From assembly GCA_030407315.1 (NCBI GenBank), contig JALQPE010002070.1, forward strand, positions 62,001 through 126,000: 64,000 nt of DNA. The letters are read 5' to 3'. This document shows positions 39,475 through 49,738 of the stretch, one piece after another. The translations under genes were made by a program, and so were the position numbers. The stretch is from Asparagopsis taxiformis (Eukaryota > Rhodophyta > Florideophyceae > Bonnemaisoniales > Bonnemaisoniaceae). The notes below the pieces were generated by a model that worked only from the letters and a program-made list of their open reading frames with translations, was not told the origin of the DNA and did not search any database. Positions within the stretch are counted from its first letter, which is position 1, and each line of letters starts with the position of its first letter.

Positions 39475-42400
39475 GTTGAGGAAAAGCGGTGAGGTGTGTT
39501 GACGATGGTTTGCGACTTGATTGGTGATGTGCAGATAGAGAATCGAACAGGAGCAAAAGAAAGTGGTGCGATATAAGCAAAAGTGCAGGTGGAAAGGAAG
39601 CAGTTAACCCTAAGCAGTGCGCGATCTGGACATGCGTTGCGTCACGTTTGATACTAAGATATGTACAGTGAGCGCAGCGGTGTCGGTGGCGATGTTCGCG
39701 GCACGAGTAGACTTACATTGGAGCACACGGGCGATCGATAGTGAAAACGGTCAGCTGTTTTGAGATATGTCGTTGAGATATGCCAAATGGCGCGACCGGA
39801 TGTTGGTTGTGACACATATCATACATCGAGCTGTTCAAATTGTACGGCCATGCGTACAAATTTGAATTTGTTGACCCGTCGCCCCGATCACGCTCGCGTT
39901 CGGCTCGGCTGCTCCGTCACTCTTTTCTCTGCATCAATCTGACGTGACACGGCTAATTCGCATGTAAGCCGCTGATGTTAACTCGCTCGGTCGCTTTACC
40001 CTTCAACAATTCAGCTATCCTCTTGCCGCAATTCATCTACGTGATAGATCATTTGTTGCCTGATATTGTGTCATTCTCTCTCACAGCTCCATCTGCTATT
40101 ATCAAATTACATTGCTCTGCCATAGAACGTCAAAATTTTCTACTCCACTACCACCCTTACTTCCATACGTTGCTACCAGTTAAAACACATGCCGTCCCGT
40201 ACATATGGTTTCCATATCTCTCATAACATCTTCTACAACAGCACTAGCTTCCACCATAGCTCATACATCATCAGCTGTAACTTGATCATCACAGCCAGGC
40301 CAGAGTGCCACTCGGACATTCCATTAAACCATAATCGCCATTGGTCAAAACACTCTATTCTAATCTTAGCACAATAAACATGCCTTCAATGTCACTTACC
40401 ATTCGTCTATATCGGCGTTTCTGGCAAAGACGAGCACATATCTCGATAAAAATAGTCAAACTTGTGAATTTGTTTCAACTCGGACCACATATCCACCATT
40501 TTTCCACGCTCGCAATACAGCACATGAATATATTCCACCCATACGCAGGTAGAGTCACTCTCACAATCAGCGCACATGTGAAGCGGTGCCGCCCATTCGC
40601 CAACCAGACTCTCCGTCGCCAGCTCTGTGCCTGCCGATATCTCGTCACTCAATCATGTCGCACCTGAATCGCCTTCTGTCTGTAAAATACTCGCGAGGGT
40701 CTCCACCTTTCATTTACTTGGCATCCATTGACGGCAGTAGCAACGGTTTTCCACCTCAACGATGAATACATCTCTTATCATACGTTTTTATATGACTGAC
40801 TGTAAGTCTGTACCGTGATACCCTCGTCGTCATACCGCCGTCGCCCCCCTGGAAGCAAATGATCACGTCCAGCACAAGTGCGATAACCTCATCCTTGCCG
40901 ACCTGGCCCCGAACAAACCTAGGCAAAAGTTGGACCTGAGCCCAGCCGCAGATGTACACAGGCGTACAAGGGAGCAGCCCTGCGTCTGGAAAACTGTCCC
41001 ACCTGGTGAAATCCAAGCGTTCCATGTGTTCAAGTACTATATCTACGCGCAAACTATGACGCAGGGCCTCGCCAGGTTACAGCCAAATGGACAACCTCAA
41101 CTCGCCGTGGCATCCCGCCCCGGCGAGCAATTTCGTCGCGCTCCACGCGCTTAGCGGCTCCCGGGGCCGAGGAGGCGTTTGCTAAAATATTGGCCAGGCG
41201 GGGCGATTTGACATCTTAAAACCCCGATACCGCTGTTCCAAAGAGGAACGAAGGGATTCTATGGGAAAGTATAGTGGCACCTCAGTTACAAGACGGCGTA
41301 AATGTCGCGGATCGATTGGAAAAGGGGTCTATTGTCACCCAACTATGTTACAATACATCTGTACGATTCTATACTCTCAGTACGACGCGAGGCACGTTGA
41401 TCAGCTTACGCGGTCTATGTATGGCAGTTGGGTAAGCACTAACCAAAACGCTGTCGGCGCATCAATTGGGTCGTAGTTTTGACACTGTTGATCGCGCGTA
41501 AGTGGCAACCGACATATACTACTTGGCAGAGGCACACAGTCATACTAGCGGGGAAATGCCTCATGGAAGACACGTACAGGCATATGAGCGGACTCTTCCG
41601 GCATAACTTGGGTATAGTGCATGAACCGTGAGATACTTGACGTGTCCAGTAGCGGGGGTTTGGAACGACAGATCATTCAGTGAATTTACGAGCGTAGGGC
41701 ACGCGCTCAAATAGGTGTTGCCAGTTGTTATGAATACAGAAGTGTAGGTTGAATTTGCCTTGCGTTTTCGTGTGCAAGTGCAAAGTATGCCTGTTACGGT
41801 GCACCCTCGCTAGGACTTGGCTGAGGCACAGGTGAGTTCAGCGTTAGATGAAGTGACCAGATTGTAAACTGGTAATGGGGCCGGGTAAGGCCGTTAGTGC
41901 TCAGGATCGCGGCGTCTCGAGTGTCCACTCCCTGCCGTTTGACTTTACGCCACATGGCGCGAGAAAAAGGCCCATCTAAAACATGTTTGGTCTATATTTG
42001 TACCTTTCAAGGACAGCACAGAGGCGTGATTGACTCGTCATTGGCTGAGCGCATATGAGGAACAGTAACGAATACGGTAAAAAATGCAACGTTCGGATCA
42101 GCTCAAATATTAGATGTGCGATCTATTGCATGATCTAATCTATTCCTATCAAAATTATCGAATTAAATTGGGACGTGAACAATTCCAAGTCGGCTATACA
42201 CGTAACTATGTGGAATGGTGCGCCAGCACATTGGAAAAACCGCCCATGCGAGTAAACAAGGCATTGTATAGCAGAGACGCACAGGCCTTACTGATAGCGA
42301 CACGAACCGGACACGTTTTCAAGTAGGCTAGCCGTATCACACTCAATTAAGCAAAGCCAAGCATCTAGACGAAAGTTTCACGCTTTCCTGCACGTTTGAT

Positions 42401-43302
42401 TGGCATTTCGTCCATTCAATTGGTGCGGCGCACCGACCACGCCTCGACAGTTGCTGCAGCGGAAAACGTGGATTGGTCTTGATAGGCATCTACCTTCTCG
42501 ACGACCCCAATCGGATGATAACACATCGACATTTCGTGCTGTGGCGACGTGTTAGATGGGGGCAGTTTTGCAGCGTGTCGTACGGTATGGGTTACAGCTG
42601 GGAAGATTCTTGGCAGAGCGAACGGCTCGGGTCGACGTGCTATGCTTGGGGAGCTTTCGCGGGCGGGTGCTTAATTGACATGGCGTATGGCGGCGAGGAT
42701 ACAAGGCGGTTCGGGAATATGAAAGAGGCTAAAGTTGTTGGTGATGAATTGTGGAACGAACATGTGGGCCGCCTGAGTGTAAAATAGTGAAGGTTTCAAA
42801 AATGATTGGAATTGGAGGGAACTGAAATGCAGTTTACAGCAGTGTCAGGGAAGGGCAGAAGATGCTGATAAAATAATTATTCCAGGCGCCTCGTCCCGGA
42901 CAGGGGTCTATGGCTGCATTGGTATTTTGAAAATATATCTATGTAAAGAGTGCAAAAATGATAAGGCGATACTTGGCGATTCGGGAGAGATGGGCCGCGA
43001 AAATAAACAAAAAAGAGGTAGAGATAGCCAGGGGGCACTGGGGACCGCATTGCAAATAACGGGTGATATGCCATTTGTCAAGTTTCCATTGTCGAGATTC
43101 AACCATTGGCCCAACGCGCATCGCGTACAGACGAAACACGTAAGCAGACACGACATGCACAGTTGATTTACACAAATCGTACCGCACTAGCGCCAAATCA
43201 AAATGCAATTCGCCGTCGCAACAGAGCATAAATTGGCCAGCGCCACCATCCGTCTTCACGATACGCTCCCTCATCGATCGCATCACCGACTACATCTCCG
43301 TC
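39475..43302. other. 3.8-kb region without a recognisable gene
   Basis: By far the longest gene-poor stretch in the window, between two genes of the same secreted family. Modest open frames occur (40407-40652 minus, about 40817-41154 plus with 40756-41052 minus opposite, 42114-42326 plus, 42473-42787 plus), but none shows a known domain and none pairs with a convincing splice model. The stretch 41200-42430 has no obvious repeats, homopolymers or codon bias. It could hold a multi-exon gene, a long non-coding RNA or decayed insertions. I see nothing that can be named. Confidence 0.4.
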
Positions 43303-44251
43303 ATGTATGCATCGATTATCGCCGTCTTCTCGCTGCTCGCACTCGTCTCCGCGCATGACGATGTGACCTCTTCACGCCGCTTGCCCCGCGATCAAGTCGC
43401 TGTCTACAAGGCAGAGGACATCTCGCACATTTCTCTCTACGGCTCCTCGGCCGTCTACAAGCCGGAGCGATGTCCTGGACGCATCAAGTTTATCAATCGC
43501 GCCAGACATCTGCCCGAACTTGCCACGGACAAAATCGGTATCCTTCCGTCCGATATCGTCGTGGATGGGCATCGCTGCTCTTCGGATGCGCTCATGATTG
43601 ACTTTGCGCCTCTGGCGACCACGTCGTACTACCCGCCTCAATGTAAGTATTGCGCGCATTTGAGCCGTTGGCGTTTGGGAGGCATTGTTTCTGACCGGTG
43701 CGAATTGCGTGAATGTGCGACGAACAGGGGTGTTTGAAGACTCGACATTCTCGGGTCATCCGATGAATTTTACGTGCGGACGTCATAGCTTTTCGATTCG
43801 CTACGGCTATTTCAACGACGTCAGCACGAAATACACAAACGGCTTGTTGGATCGTAGCGTGGTCTACTTTGACTTTGCCGTGATTCCAAACACGAATCCA
43901 TTCGCGTTCTGCTCGTACAGTGGACGTCGCACGGACGGACAACAACCACTTTCTGTTGCTCCGTTTCCGACGCGCGAAACGTGGGAGGTCTACGTGGAGC
44001 GACGCGGAGATCTGGCAGTTGGTTCGCAGGATCCCAGTGATGAGGATGAATTGCAGGTTGTTGAAACTCCATGGGTTTCGCCATCTTCGACACCTACTGC
44101 TACGCCAACTCCGTCGCCGACTCCCTGGACGCCCACGCCCACGCCAGCCAAGCAGCCGGTTAAGGGCGCGAAGAAGCCGTATGGGAAATGGTGGTGGGCA
44201 AAGGTGGATGACAGATCGGATGTCGAGGGTTTGGAGGAATTTGATGTGTAG
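43303..44251 (+). CDS. Secreted protein with one four-cysteine domain and Pro/Thr tail (gene B)
   Basis: Exon 1 43303-43642, intron 43643-43727 (85 nt, GTAAGT donor, AACAG acceptor, phase 1), exon 2 43728-44251; 287 residues. Signal peptide MYASIIAVFSLLALVSA. The single domain starts at ERCPGRIKF, with Cys at 57, 92, 130 and 175 (spacing 35, 38, 45). Aromatic positions match gene A: W-x-F after the splice site and FCSYS in place of YCTME. The APFP motif follows, as in gene A. The intron sits at the homologous position and phase. The C-terminal tail is rich in Thr/Pro/Ser repeats, like O-glycosylated wall proteins, then basic with WWW. A function in cell wall or mucilage is possible but not shown. 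Confidence 0.8.
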
Positions 44252-44966
44252 GGGGTTGGTTGGTGTTGCTTGAATGGTTTGTATAGCCCCAGTTAGGGAA
44301 GCGTGAACTGTGTGTGAATTTTAGTGTGTTTGCAGTTGTGCTGGTTTTGTAATGTGAATGCATATGTGCTAAGTAAAGGTTTTGTTGCAGTGTGAGTAAG
44401 ATTTAGAGTTGTGTTTGTATCGTGTCGTGCTAGTGTGGACGTGGCGCAACATGTACGCGCCATGCAGGTGTGTGCAGGGAAATGAAATTTGAAAAAAAAT
44501 CAACATATGATACGATATGTATTGCATTGTTGTCGTGGTCCGTGCGTCTTCTCACGCGCTTGATCCATAGATACAGTAACACACTGTCTTCCCAAGTCGA
44601 CTGCGCAGCAAGGTACGCCGCTCTCTGACAATTTTCGACAACACCAACTCTCATTAGTGAACCAACATGTTGTTGTTATTATTCCATGCAATAATTTCGC
44701 TGCTCCCAATCATCTAGATAATTTGCACCAACTAATGCAACGACAAACGCAAACGAAAACTACCGATTCAGCAACCTGCCAGCCACCATTGATGCGAAAT
44801 GCATCATTATTACGCAACACACAACCAAATCATGCAAACGTACAATGCAAATCACCACCAACCCAACCGCAACCCACCTGCCATTCCAGCACTATAAAAC
44901 CGCCCCGAAACGGCGAACAAACCGCGCCACACCACGTCACACCATCCACAACCGCAGCAAATCGCA
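44252..44966. other. Intergenic region between gene B and GTPPWER gene 1
   Basis: About 715 bp, AT-rich with many short A/C runs toward 44650-44960, typical of an upstream region here. No gene supported. Confidence 0.35.
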
Positions 44967-45401
44967 ATGTTTGCACTCTTCCTCACAACGATCACGACGC
45001 TGTTCCGCCGCGCGCTTAAGCGGACGAGGAACGAGCGTCCGGCGCCGTCGGAAACATACCCGCGCCCGCAGAGCGAATCTCTGCCCAATTGGCTTCCGTC
45101 CCCGGTGCTGGTCGAGGTGGCAATGACCAAAACATTGCCCAAGGGGGAGGGAACGCCGCCGTGGGAGCGACGCGGCCTGCGTGCGGCATGGCGTACGGCT
45201 GAGAAACAGACAGCCGTGGAGAGCTCGGATGACTCCGATTCCAAACAGGAACAGGAACAGAGCTCTCCGACGGTGTCGGAATCAATTACGAGGATTCCGA
45301 CGCTTGCCGAGCGGCCGCTGACGCCTGCGCAGAGGCAGCTCACAGGCGTTGCCTATCTCATCGATGGATGGGAAAACGGCCGCTTTCAGCATAGCTTGTG
45401 A
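44967..45401 (+). CDS. Small protein of a local GTPPWER-motif family, copy 1
   Basis: 144 residues. The N-terminus (MFALFLTTITTLFRR) is hydrophobic then basic, compatible with a signal anchor or targeting peptide. The conserved block is NWLPSPVLVEVAM ... TLPKGEGTPPWERRGLRAAWR (about 41-76). A Ser/Asp/Gln-rich acidic linker (about 84-105) follows, and the protein ends with TGVAYLIDGWENGRFQHSL. The same core and tail occur in copy 2 at 46058. No known domain is recognised. Such proline-tryptophan motifs often bind partners; function is unknown. Confidence 0.6.
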   Translation: MFALFLTTITTLFRRALKRTRNERPAPSETYPRPQSESLPNWLPSPVLVEVAMTKTLPKGEGTPPWERRGLRAAWRTAEKQTAVESSDDSDSKQEQEQSSPTVSESITRIPTLAERPLTPAQRQLTGVAYLIDGWENGRFQHSL

Positions 45402-46057
45402 TGATGCGTGGGGTGGATTTCTTTTCGTTGATTTGTTAGCGTGGAATAAAATTATTTATTTTTTTCTAGTTGGTAACGGTTCGCATGACGTTGATGAGGG
45501 TGTTTACATTTTGGTGCTGTTTTTGGTTGTGGGTATCGAGAAAACGGTTGACATGGACTTGAAGCTGGCGTTGCTCATTGACCTCTGACATGCTCAGAAC
45601 TATGTTGTGCATGTGTTGAATTGGCCGTTCATTGTTGTCAAGATGGTGTGTGAATGCATGGTTGTATCTGAAAACCGTCCATGTGAAATGGATTCAAGTA
45701 GACTCACTTCTAAATTGGTTGAACAGTTTTCATGCCATTCGACAGCACCGTGGAAAGGGGTGATATAATCTATAATCAGGCGGATGACCACGAGACGACG
45801 ACCATTATTTCCGCAAATCACGCGTTAATCAACACAGTTGAAACAATACAATGCAATGCGATGAATGAGCGTGTCACATCATTCCGCGTAGTGCAACAAA
45901 TTATTTCACGACAAAACAATACCACACGTCATTCATCCACGTACCCAATCCGTATAAACTCCGCATCACAAAACAGCACCATCATCACCCGCTCCGAGAG
46001 CAAATCAACAAGCGAACAAGACAAACTGAGTGCACAAACGACATTCCAACCGCATCA
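45402..46057. other. Intergenic region between the two GTPPWER genes
   Basis: About 655 bp. Its second half is AC-rich, like the region upstream of copy 1, as expected if the duplication included the promoter. No gene supported; a weak 137-codon frame at 45732-46145 overlaps copy 2. Confidence 0.35.
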
Positions 46058-46411
46058 ATGGCATTTTCAAAGTCCAAACACAACCATGGCATCAAGTCCA
46101 AGGAGCGCACATCCATGTCGCGATCATGGCTTGAAAATGGCATAAAGTTCTGGCTTCGCACACCTGTCAAGGTTGAACTTGCATGTTCTGATGCTCTACC
46201 AGTCGCCCAAGGAACTCCGCCGTGGGAAAGACCTGGTCTGGCGGCGACTAGTCGTCGTGCACAGTGCGAATTGTCACCGAAAAATATCACTTCGGAAAAG
46301 ACACTCGCGCAATTTCAAACGAGCGACTATGCAGATAGCACCTCGCTGGGGGAATTACATGGAATCCGTTGTCTTGTTAATAGCTGGGAACGAATCGGTT
46401 GCTATGATTAG
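46058..46411 (+). CDS. Small protein of a local GTPPWER-motif family, copy 2
   Basis: 117 residues. The core FWLRTPVKVELACSDALPVAQGTPPWERPGLAATSR aligns with copy 1. The tail LHGIRCLVNSWERIGCYD aligns with GVAYLIDGWENGRF of copy 1. The linker is shorter and more neutral. The N-terminus (MAFSKSKHNHG) is basic rather than hydrophobic, so the two copies may have different localisation. Same-strand tandem arrangement points to local duplication followed by divergence. Real coding status rests on conservation between the copies. Confidence 0.55.
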   Translation: MAFSKSKHNHGIKSKERTSMSRSWLENGIKFWLRTPVKVELACSDALPVAQGTPPWERPGLAATSRRAQCELSPKNITSEKTLAQFQTSDYADSTSLGELHGIRCLVNSWERIGCYD

Positions 46412-46760
46412 ATATGCTGTCGTTGTGAGTGCATCATGACGTTTTGTTGCGGATGGAGTGATTTGGTCTGGTAGATTAGTCGGCGAATAAAACACTCGAG
46501 AATGAAGCACTTCTATTTAATTATTTCTTGATATGCCAAGCTGCGGATCTATCCTAAACAATACAACTCGTATCCTGCAGAGCCGATTGACAACACACCA
46601 ATCTTCCGAAATCAAACCGGCTGCTCACAATCTTCGCAGGTGTGGTTGTATGGGAGACTAAGGCAATCCCAACGACCCAACCACCCGCACACCATACAGG
46701 CCTGTATAGCTCACACCAACTAGTACCACAATTATTATCACAATAAGCACGCATCACCAA
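46412..46760. other. Intergenic region downstream of GTPPWER copy 2
   Basis: About 350 bp between convergent genes, AT/CA-rich, no feature recognised. Confidence 0.3.
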
Positions 46761-47282
46761 CTAAGCGCCTCTATTCCGAAAAGAGAGCGCCAAAAACGCG
46801 GTGAGACCAGCAAATACAAACGAGCCAATCGCGGCGCCGGTGACATAATATCGTTTTCTACGTATGGACTCGGCGTCCCACGAGTTCCAAATGCACACCG
46901 GCACGAATGCAAGCGCGCATGCAAACGACGCGAAAATAAGGCCGGAGAAGAAGCAGATGATGAGATGATTCGTCTCACCAATCGCCGAACAACGCGAGGC
47001 TCGTTTGGGATCGCCCGAATCTATGGATTCGACGTAGACTTTCTCAAAACCCGGCCCGTACGGATCGAGGCTTTCGCAGTCCAGAAGATCGATGTCGCTG
47101 ATGGTGCATTCCGAATGTCTCAGACTCGTCGACGCGATACGCGGCGGAGGCTTCAGAGGCGCGTAGGATAGAAATCGAGATCCACCCCATCGACTCGGGT
47201 CCGACAAGTCTGCTAGTGGCGGCTCTGGTGCTGGGGGGCAACTGTCCCGCCCGGACCAGAAGGATTTGATTCTGCTTTCCAT
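46761..47282 (-). CDS. Small two-pass membrane protein, unknown
   Basis: 173 residues. The N-terminal ~100 residues are Pro/Ser-rich and cytosolic-like, followed by two hydrophobic helices (about 105-131 LIICFFSGLIFASFACALAFVPVCIW and 143-168 YYVTGAAIGSFVFAGLTAFLALSF) and a short basic tail. No family recognised. It is flanked by the GTPPWER pair and a plastid methyltransferase, neither of which clarifies its role. Confidence 0.5.
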   Translation of the reverse strand: MESRIKSFWSGRDSCPPAPEPPLADLSDPSRWGGSRFLSYAPLKPPPRIASTSLRHSECTISDIDLLDCESLDPYGPGFEKVYVESIDSGDPKRASRCSAIGETNHLIICFFSGLIFASFACALAFVPVCIWNSWDAESIRRKRYYVTGAAIGSFVFAGLTAFLALSFRNRGA

Positions 47283-48254
47283 AGCGAGGATTCCCGTCGC
47301 TTGGGTCAGATATCAATTCGTGATGTTAGCGTTTCGGTGTGGAAGGCTGCTGTGTGTGTTTAACCGAGGCGCTGTATCACCAGATTAGCAGACGAGCCTG
47401 ACTGAGTGGTGGATGGCGGCGGGTAGAGGGAAGTTGCTGCGACGCTTGTGTTATAAGGGGTTGAGATGTGATTGAGAAAGGTATTTGTGTGGGTGCCAAC
47501 GTGTCGAGTCGTCTTCGGATGCAGTGGTACGACATATGACCGCGTAAACGGTCTGAAAGAGGGATGGGCGAATGGAAACTAATCTAATTCGTAGATGGTG
47601 GCTGTGTTGATGATGCAGCAATGAAACGGAGGGGACAGAGGAAGAATAATGAGCGCTGATTTCACTGATCAGATGTAAATTCGTTGGATTAGTGTTACTG
47701 TAACCTCAATAGTCAACAAAGGCAACTACTTGTCATCGCAGCGTGCATCTTGGTCGGGGCATTTGGCTGATGCAAACCATGAACAGCCGAACGGCATCGA
47801 ATGTAACACAATTGATGCGACATGCTTGCGTGCGATACGTCGTGGTTGCATTGGCAATCACCAGTACATGTTGAACAAGATGCAGCCGACCGGGACGACC
47901 GGACCGTTAGAGGAAAAGTCTCGTTTGATCCGTTCACAACTTGCCGCACATAACGGACCATATGTCCACAACCATTGGCCAATACTTGGCATAAATAAAA
48001 TTAAAATCACAAGGCCAACGTTCAGTTGGGTCATGATCCCAAAACCCTCTCGGAGCTCGCATGCCCAAAATATATCCCATAAACAACATTTCAATTCATC
48101 GCACCTCTCCCCATTTTTCAGCACTCGTCCATCCTCCACGCGCCGCTCGATCGATCTCAACCAACCATCATCGTGTCGTATCGCATCGCCCCCACCCTCA
48201 CTCACTCACTCGCCCACCCATCCATCCATTCCCGCACCCGTTTCTAATTCCACT
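47283..48254. other. Divergent intergenic region upstream of the methyltransferase
   Basis: About 970 bp. The methyltransferase frame is open back to 47730 but that extension lacks targeting or domain character and is probably untranslated. A pyrimidine-rich C/T stretch precedes the chosen start. No RNA gene or repeat recognised. Confidence 0.35.
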
Positions 48255-49061
48255 ATGTCCGCCGCATTCGTCCTCACCGCCCCGCGTCCAGCGACCCATT
48301 TGAGTTTCTCCCGCACCGTATCCTCCGTATCCACGCTCCGCGCATCGCGCCACACGACGCGTCGCGCCCGTTTCACAGCCAACGCCGAGACGGACGAAAA
48401 GCCCGCATCGAGCGCGTCTGAAACGAGTGCCCCGCCCGCGACCCCGTTCGAAACGCCCTCGTTCGACACGACAGTTTTCTCCGACTTTGTGGAAAACCTG
48501 CAAACAAAGGTCGAGGACTCCGTCGCCAAGGTGCAGGAAATCGATCCCGAAGAAGTGGGCGCTTCCGTCAAGGAGAATTTCACCGGACTCATCGATAACC
48601 TTCTCGCGGGCGATTGGCTCAATCGTGGCGAATTGTATGGCGCCATTCAGCTGCTGTTTGTGATCTTCATTCTACGCGATCCCGGCTTCCTTAACGGTAT
48701 CGTGGGCTTCCTGGTCGGCCCGTGCACCTTGTTTGTCGGTGCCGCTATTTCTGGAAAGTCGCTCTTCGATCTCGGCAGACAACAGTTGTCCATCTGGCCC
48801 GCTCCAGTGCCTAGTGGTGAGTTGAAGACAGATGGCTTGTATGAATATGTTCGTCACCCGATGTATTCCGGTTTGTTGTTAGCATGTGCTGGGTTTTCAG
48901 TGTCTACTGGTTCGCCCGCTCGTTTCGCAATCACACTGGCCTTTGCCGCTTTCCTTGCAAAGAAAGTTGAAATTGAGGAGGAATTCCTTTCGGACGCCTA
49001 CCCGGCGTACCAGGATTACTGTGCTAAGGTTGTTCACAAGATTCTCCCGGGTATCTATTAG
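48255..49061 (+). CDS. Plastid ICMT/NnrU-type isoprenylcysteine methyltransferase-like protein
   Basis: 268 residues from the ATG at 48255. The N-terminus MSAAFVLTAPRPATHLSFSRTV is a plastid-type transit peptide. An acidic linker and an amphipathic segment follow, then four hydrophobic helices. The C-terminal catalytic block has the family signature DGLYEYVRHPMYSGLLL (SAM-binding, about 195-211) and EEEFLSDAYPAYQDYCAKV near the end (E...YP.Y..Y). This family (PEMT/ICMT superfamily) methylates isoprenylated cysteines or lipids. Bacterial-like plastid members are known in algae and plants but their substrate is unclear. The start choice rests on the early-Phe motif; a longer frame extends 175 codons upstream. 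Confidence 0.85.
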   Translation: MSAAFVLTAPRPATHLSFSRTVSSVSTLRASRHTTRRARFTANAETDEKPASSASETSAPPATPFETPSFDTTVFSDFVENLQTKVEDSVAKVQEIDPEEVGASVKENFTGLIDNLLAGDWLNRGELYGAIQLLFVIFILRDPGFLNGIVGFLVGPCTLFVGAAISGKSLFDLGRQQLSIWPAPVPSGELKTDGLYEYVRHPMYSGLLLACAGFSVSTGSPARFAITLAFAAFLAKKVEIEEEFLSDAYPAYQDYCAKVVHKILPGIY

Positions 49062-49396
49062 ATTGAGGTGTCTTTGATCGGCACATGTGCTCTCTGATAC
49101 CGTTCTATACTACTCTTCTAGTGACTTGTTAATACTAAACGTCAGGCATTTTGCGCATTTGCTCGCTACCTCACCTTTAATTCCCATAGTGCTAACGTCT
49201 CGGATTAGGATCAGTCTCTCCCGTTATTTCCAGTTTTTCGGCTGAGATCGTGCTTGCTCAGCGAGTCGTTGCATATCCCAATGCAAGGCCCACATTGACT
49301 CGCCGAGATATTTTCATCCAACACACATATCTTGGGTCCCAGTCAGCGCAGTCTCGCGCTCCTGACAGATACTGTTTCGATTTGAAATTTGGTGCC

Positions 49397-49717
49397 ATGT
49401 TCAGTGGCTCGAGTTTATTTTTGTTCGCTATTTTCATCGGGATTCTATATCATACGAATTTTCATTGGCCACCACTTGGTAGTCACATGACGTACGGTGC
49501 GTCATCCTCGAGTTAATCATACACGTTTCAATGTGTCATCTCAGGACGGATCGCATTAAACATTTCGAAAGATACAGAGTCTGTCATCGAACCGAAAGCA
49601 GTACAATCGTTCAACAATGTTCGATTCAAAGGTTTCGTGAAGAGTTACAGAGACATGGAAACGCATGTTCAACAATTCTCGCTCCGCTTCAGTTCGCCAC
49701 ATTCTCCAAAGTTCTAG
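49397..49717 (+). CDS. Possible small two-exon membrane protein (weak candidate)
   Basis: Exon 1 49397-49496 and exon 2 49545-49717 join through a 48-nt intron (GTGCGT donor, CTCAG acceptor, phase 1), giving 90 residues. An N-terminal hydrophobic helix (MFSGSSLFLFAIFIGILYH) is followed by a soluble tail with FNNVRFKGFVKSYRDMETHVQQF. In-phase splicing and a protein-like tail support it. Against it, the intron is shorter than all others here and the stop is only about 20 bp before the next start. It could instead be a 5' exon of the next gene, or noise. Confidence 0.3.
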
Positions 49718-49738
49718 TTTACCATTGTCATTTCCGAC

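Noticed and set aside
40756..41154. Opposed frames of about 100 codons on both strands
   Set aside because: Both strands stay open over the same local GC rise, neither matches a known domain, and no splice model could be built.
42473..42787. 104-codon plus-strand frame rich in Trp and Gly
   Set aside because: It starts at a TTG, has no recognisable domain and no partner exon. It could be chance in a gene-free stretch.
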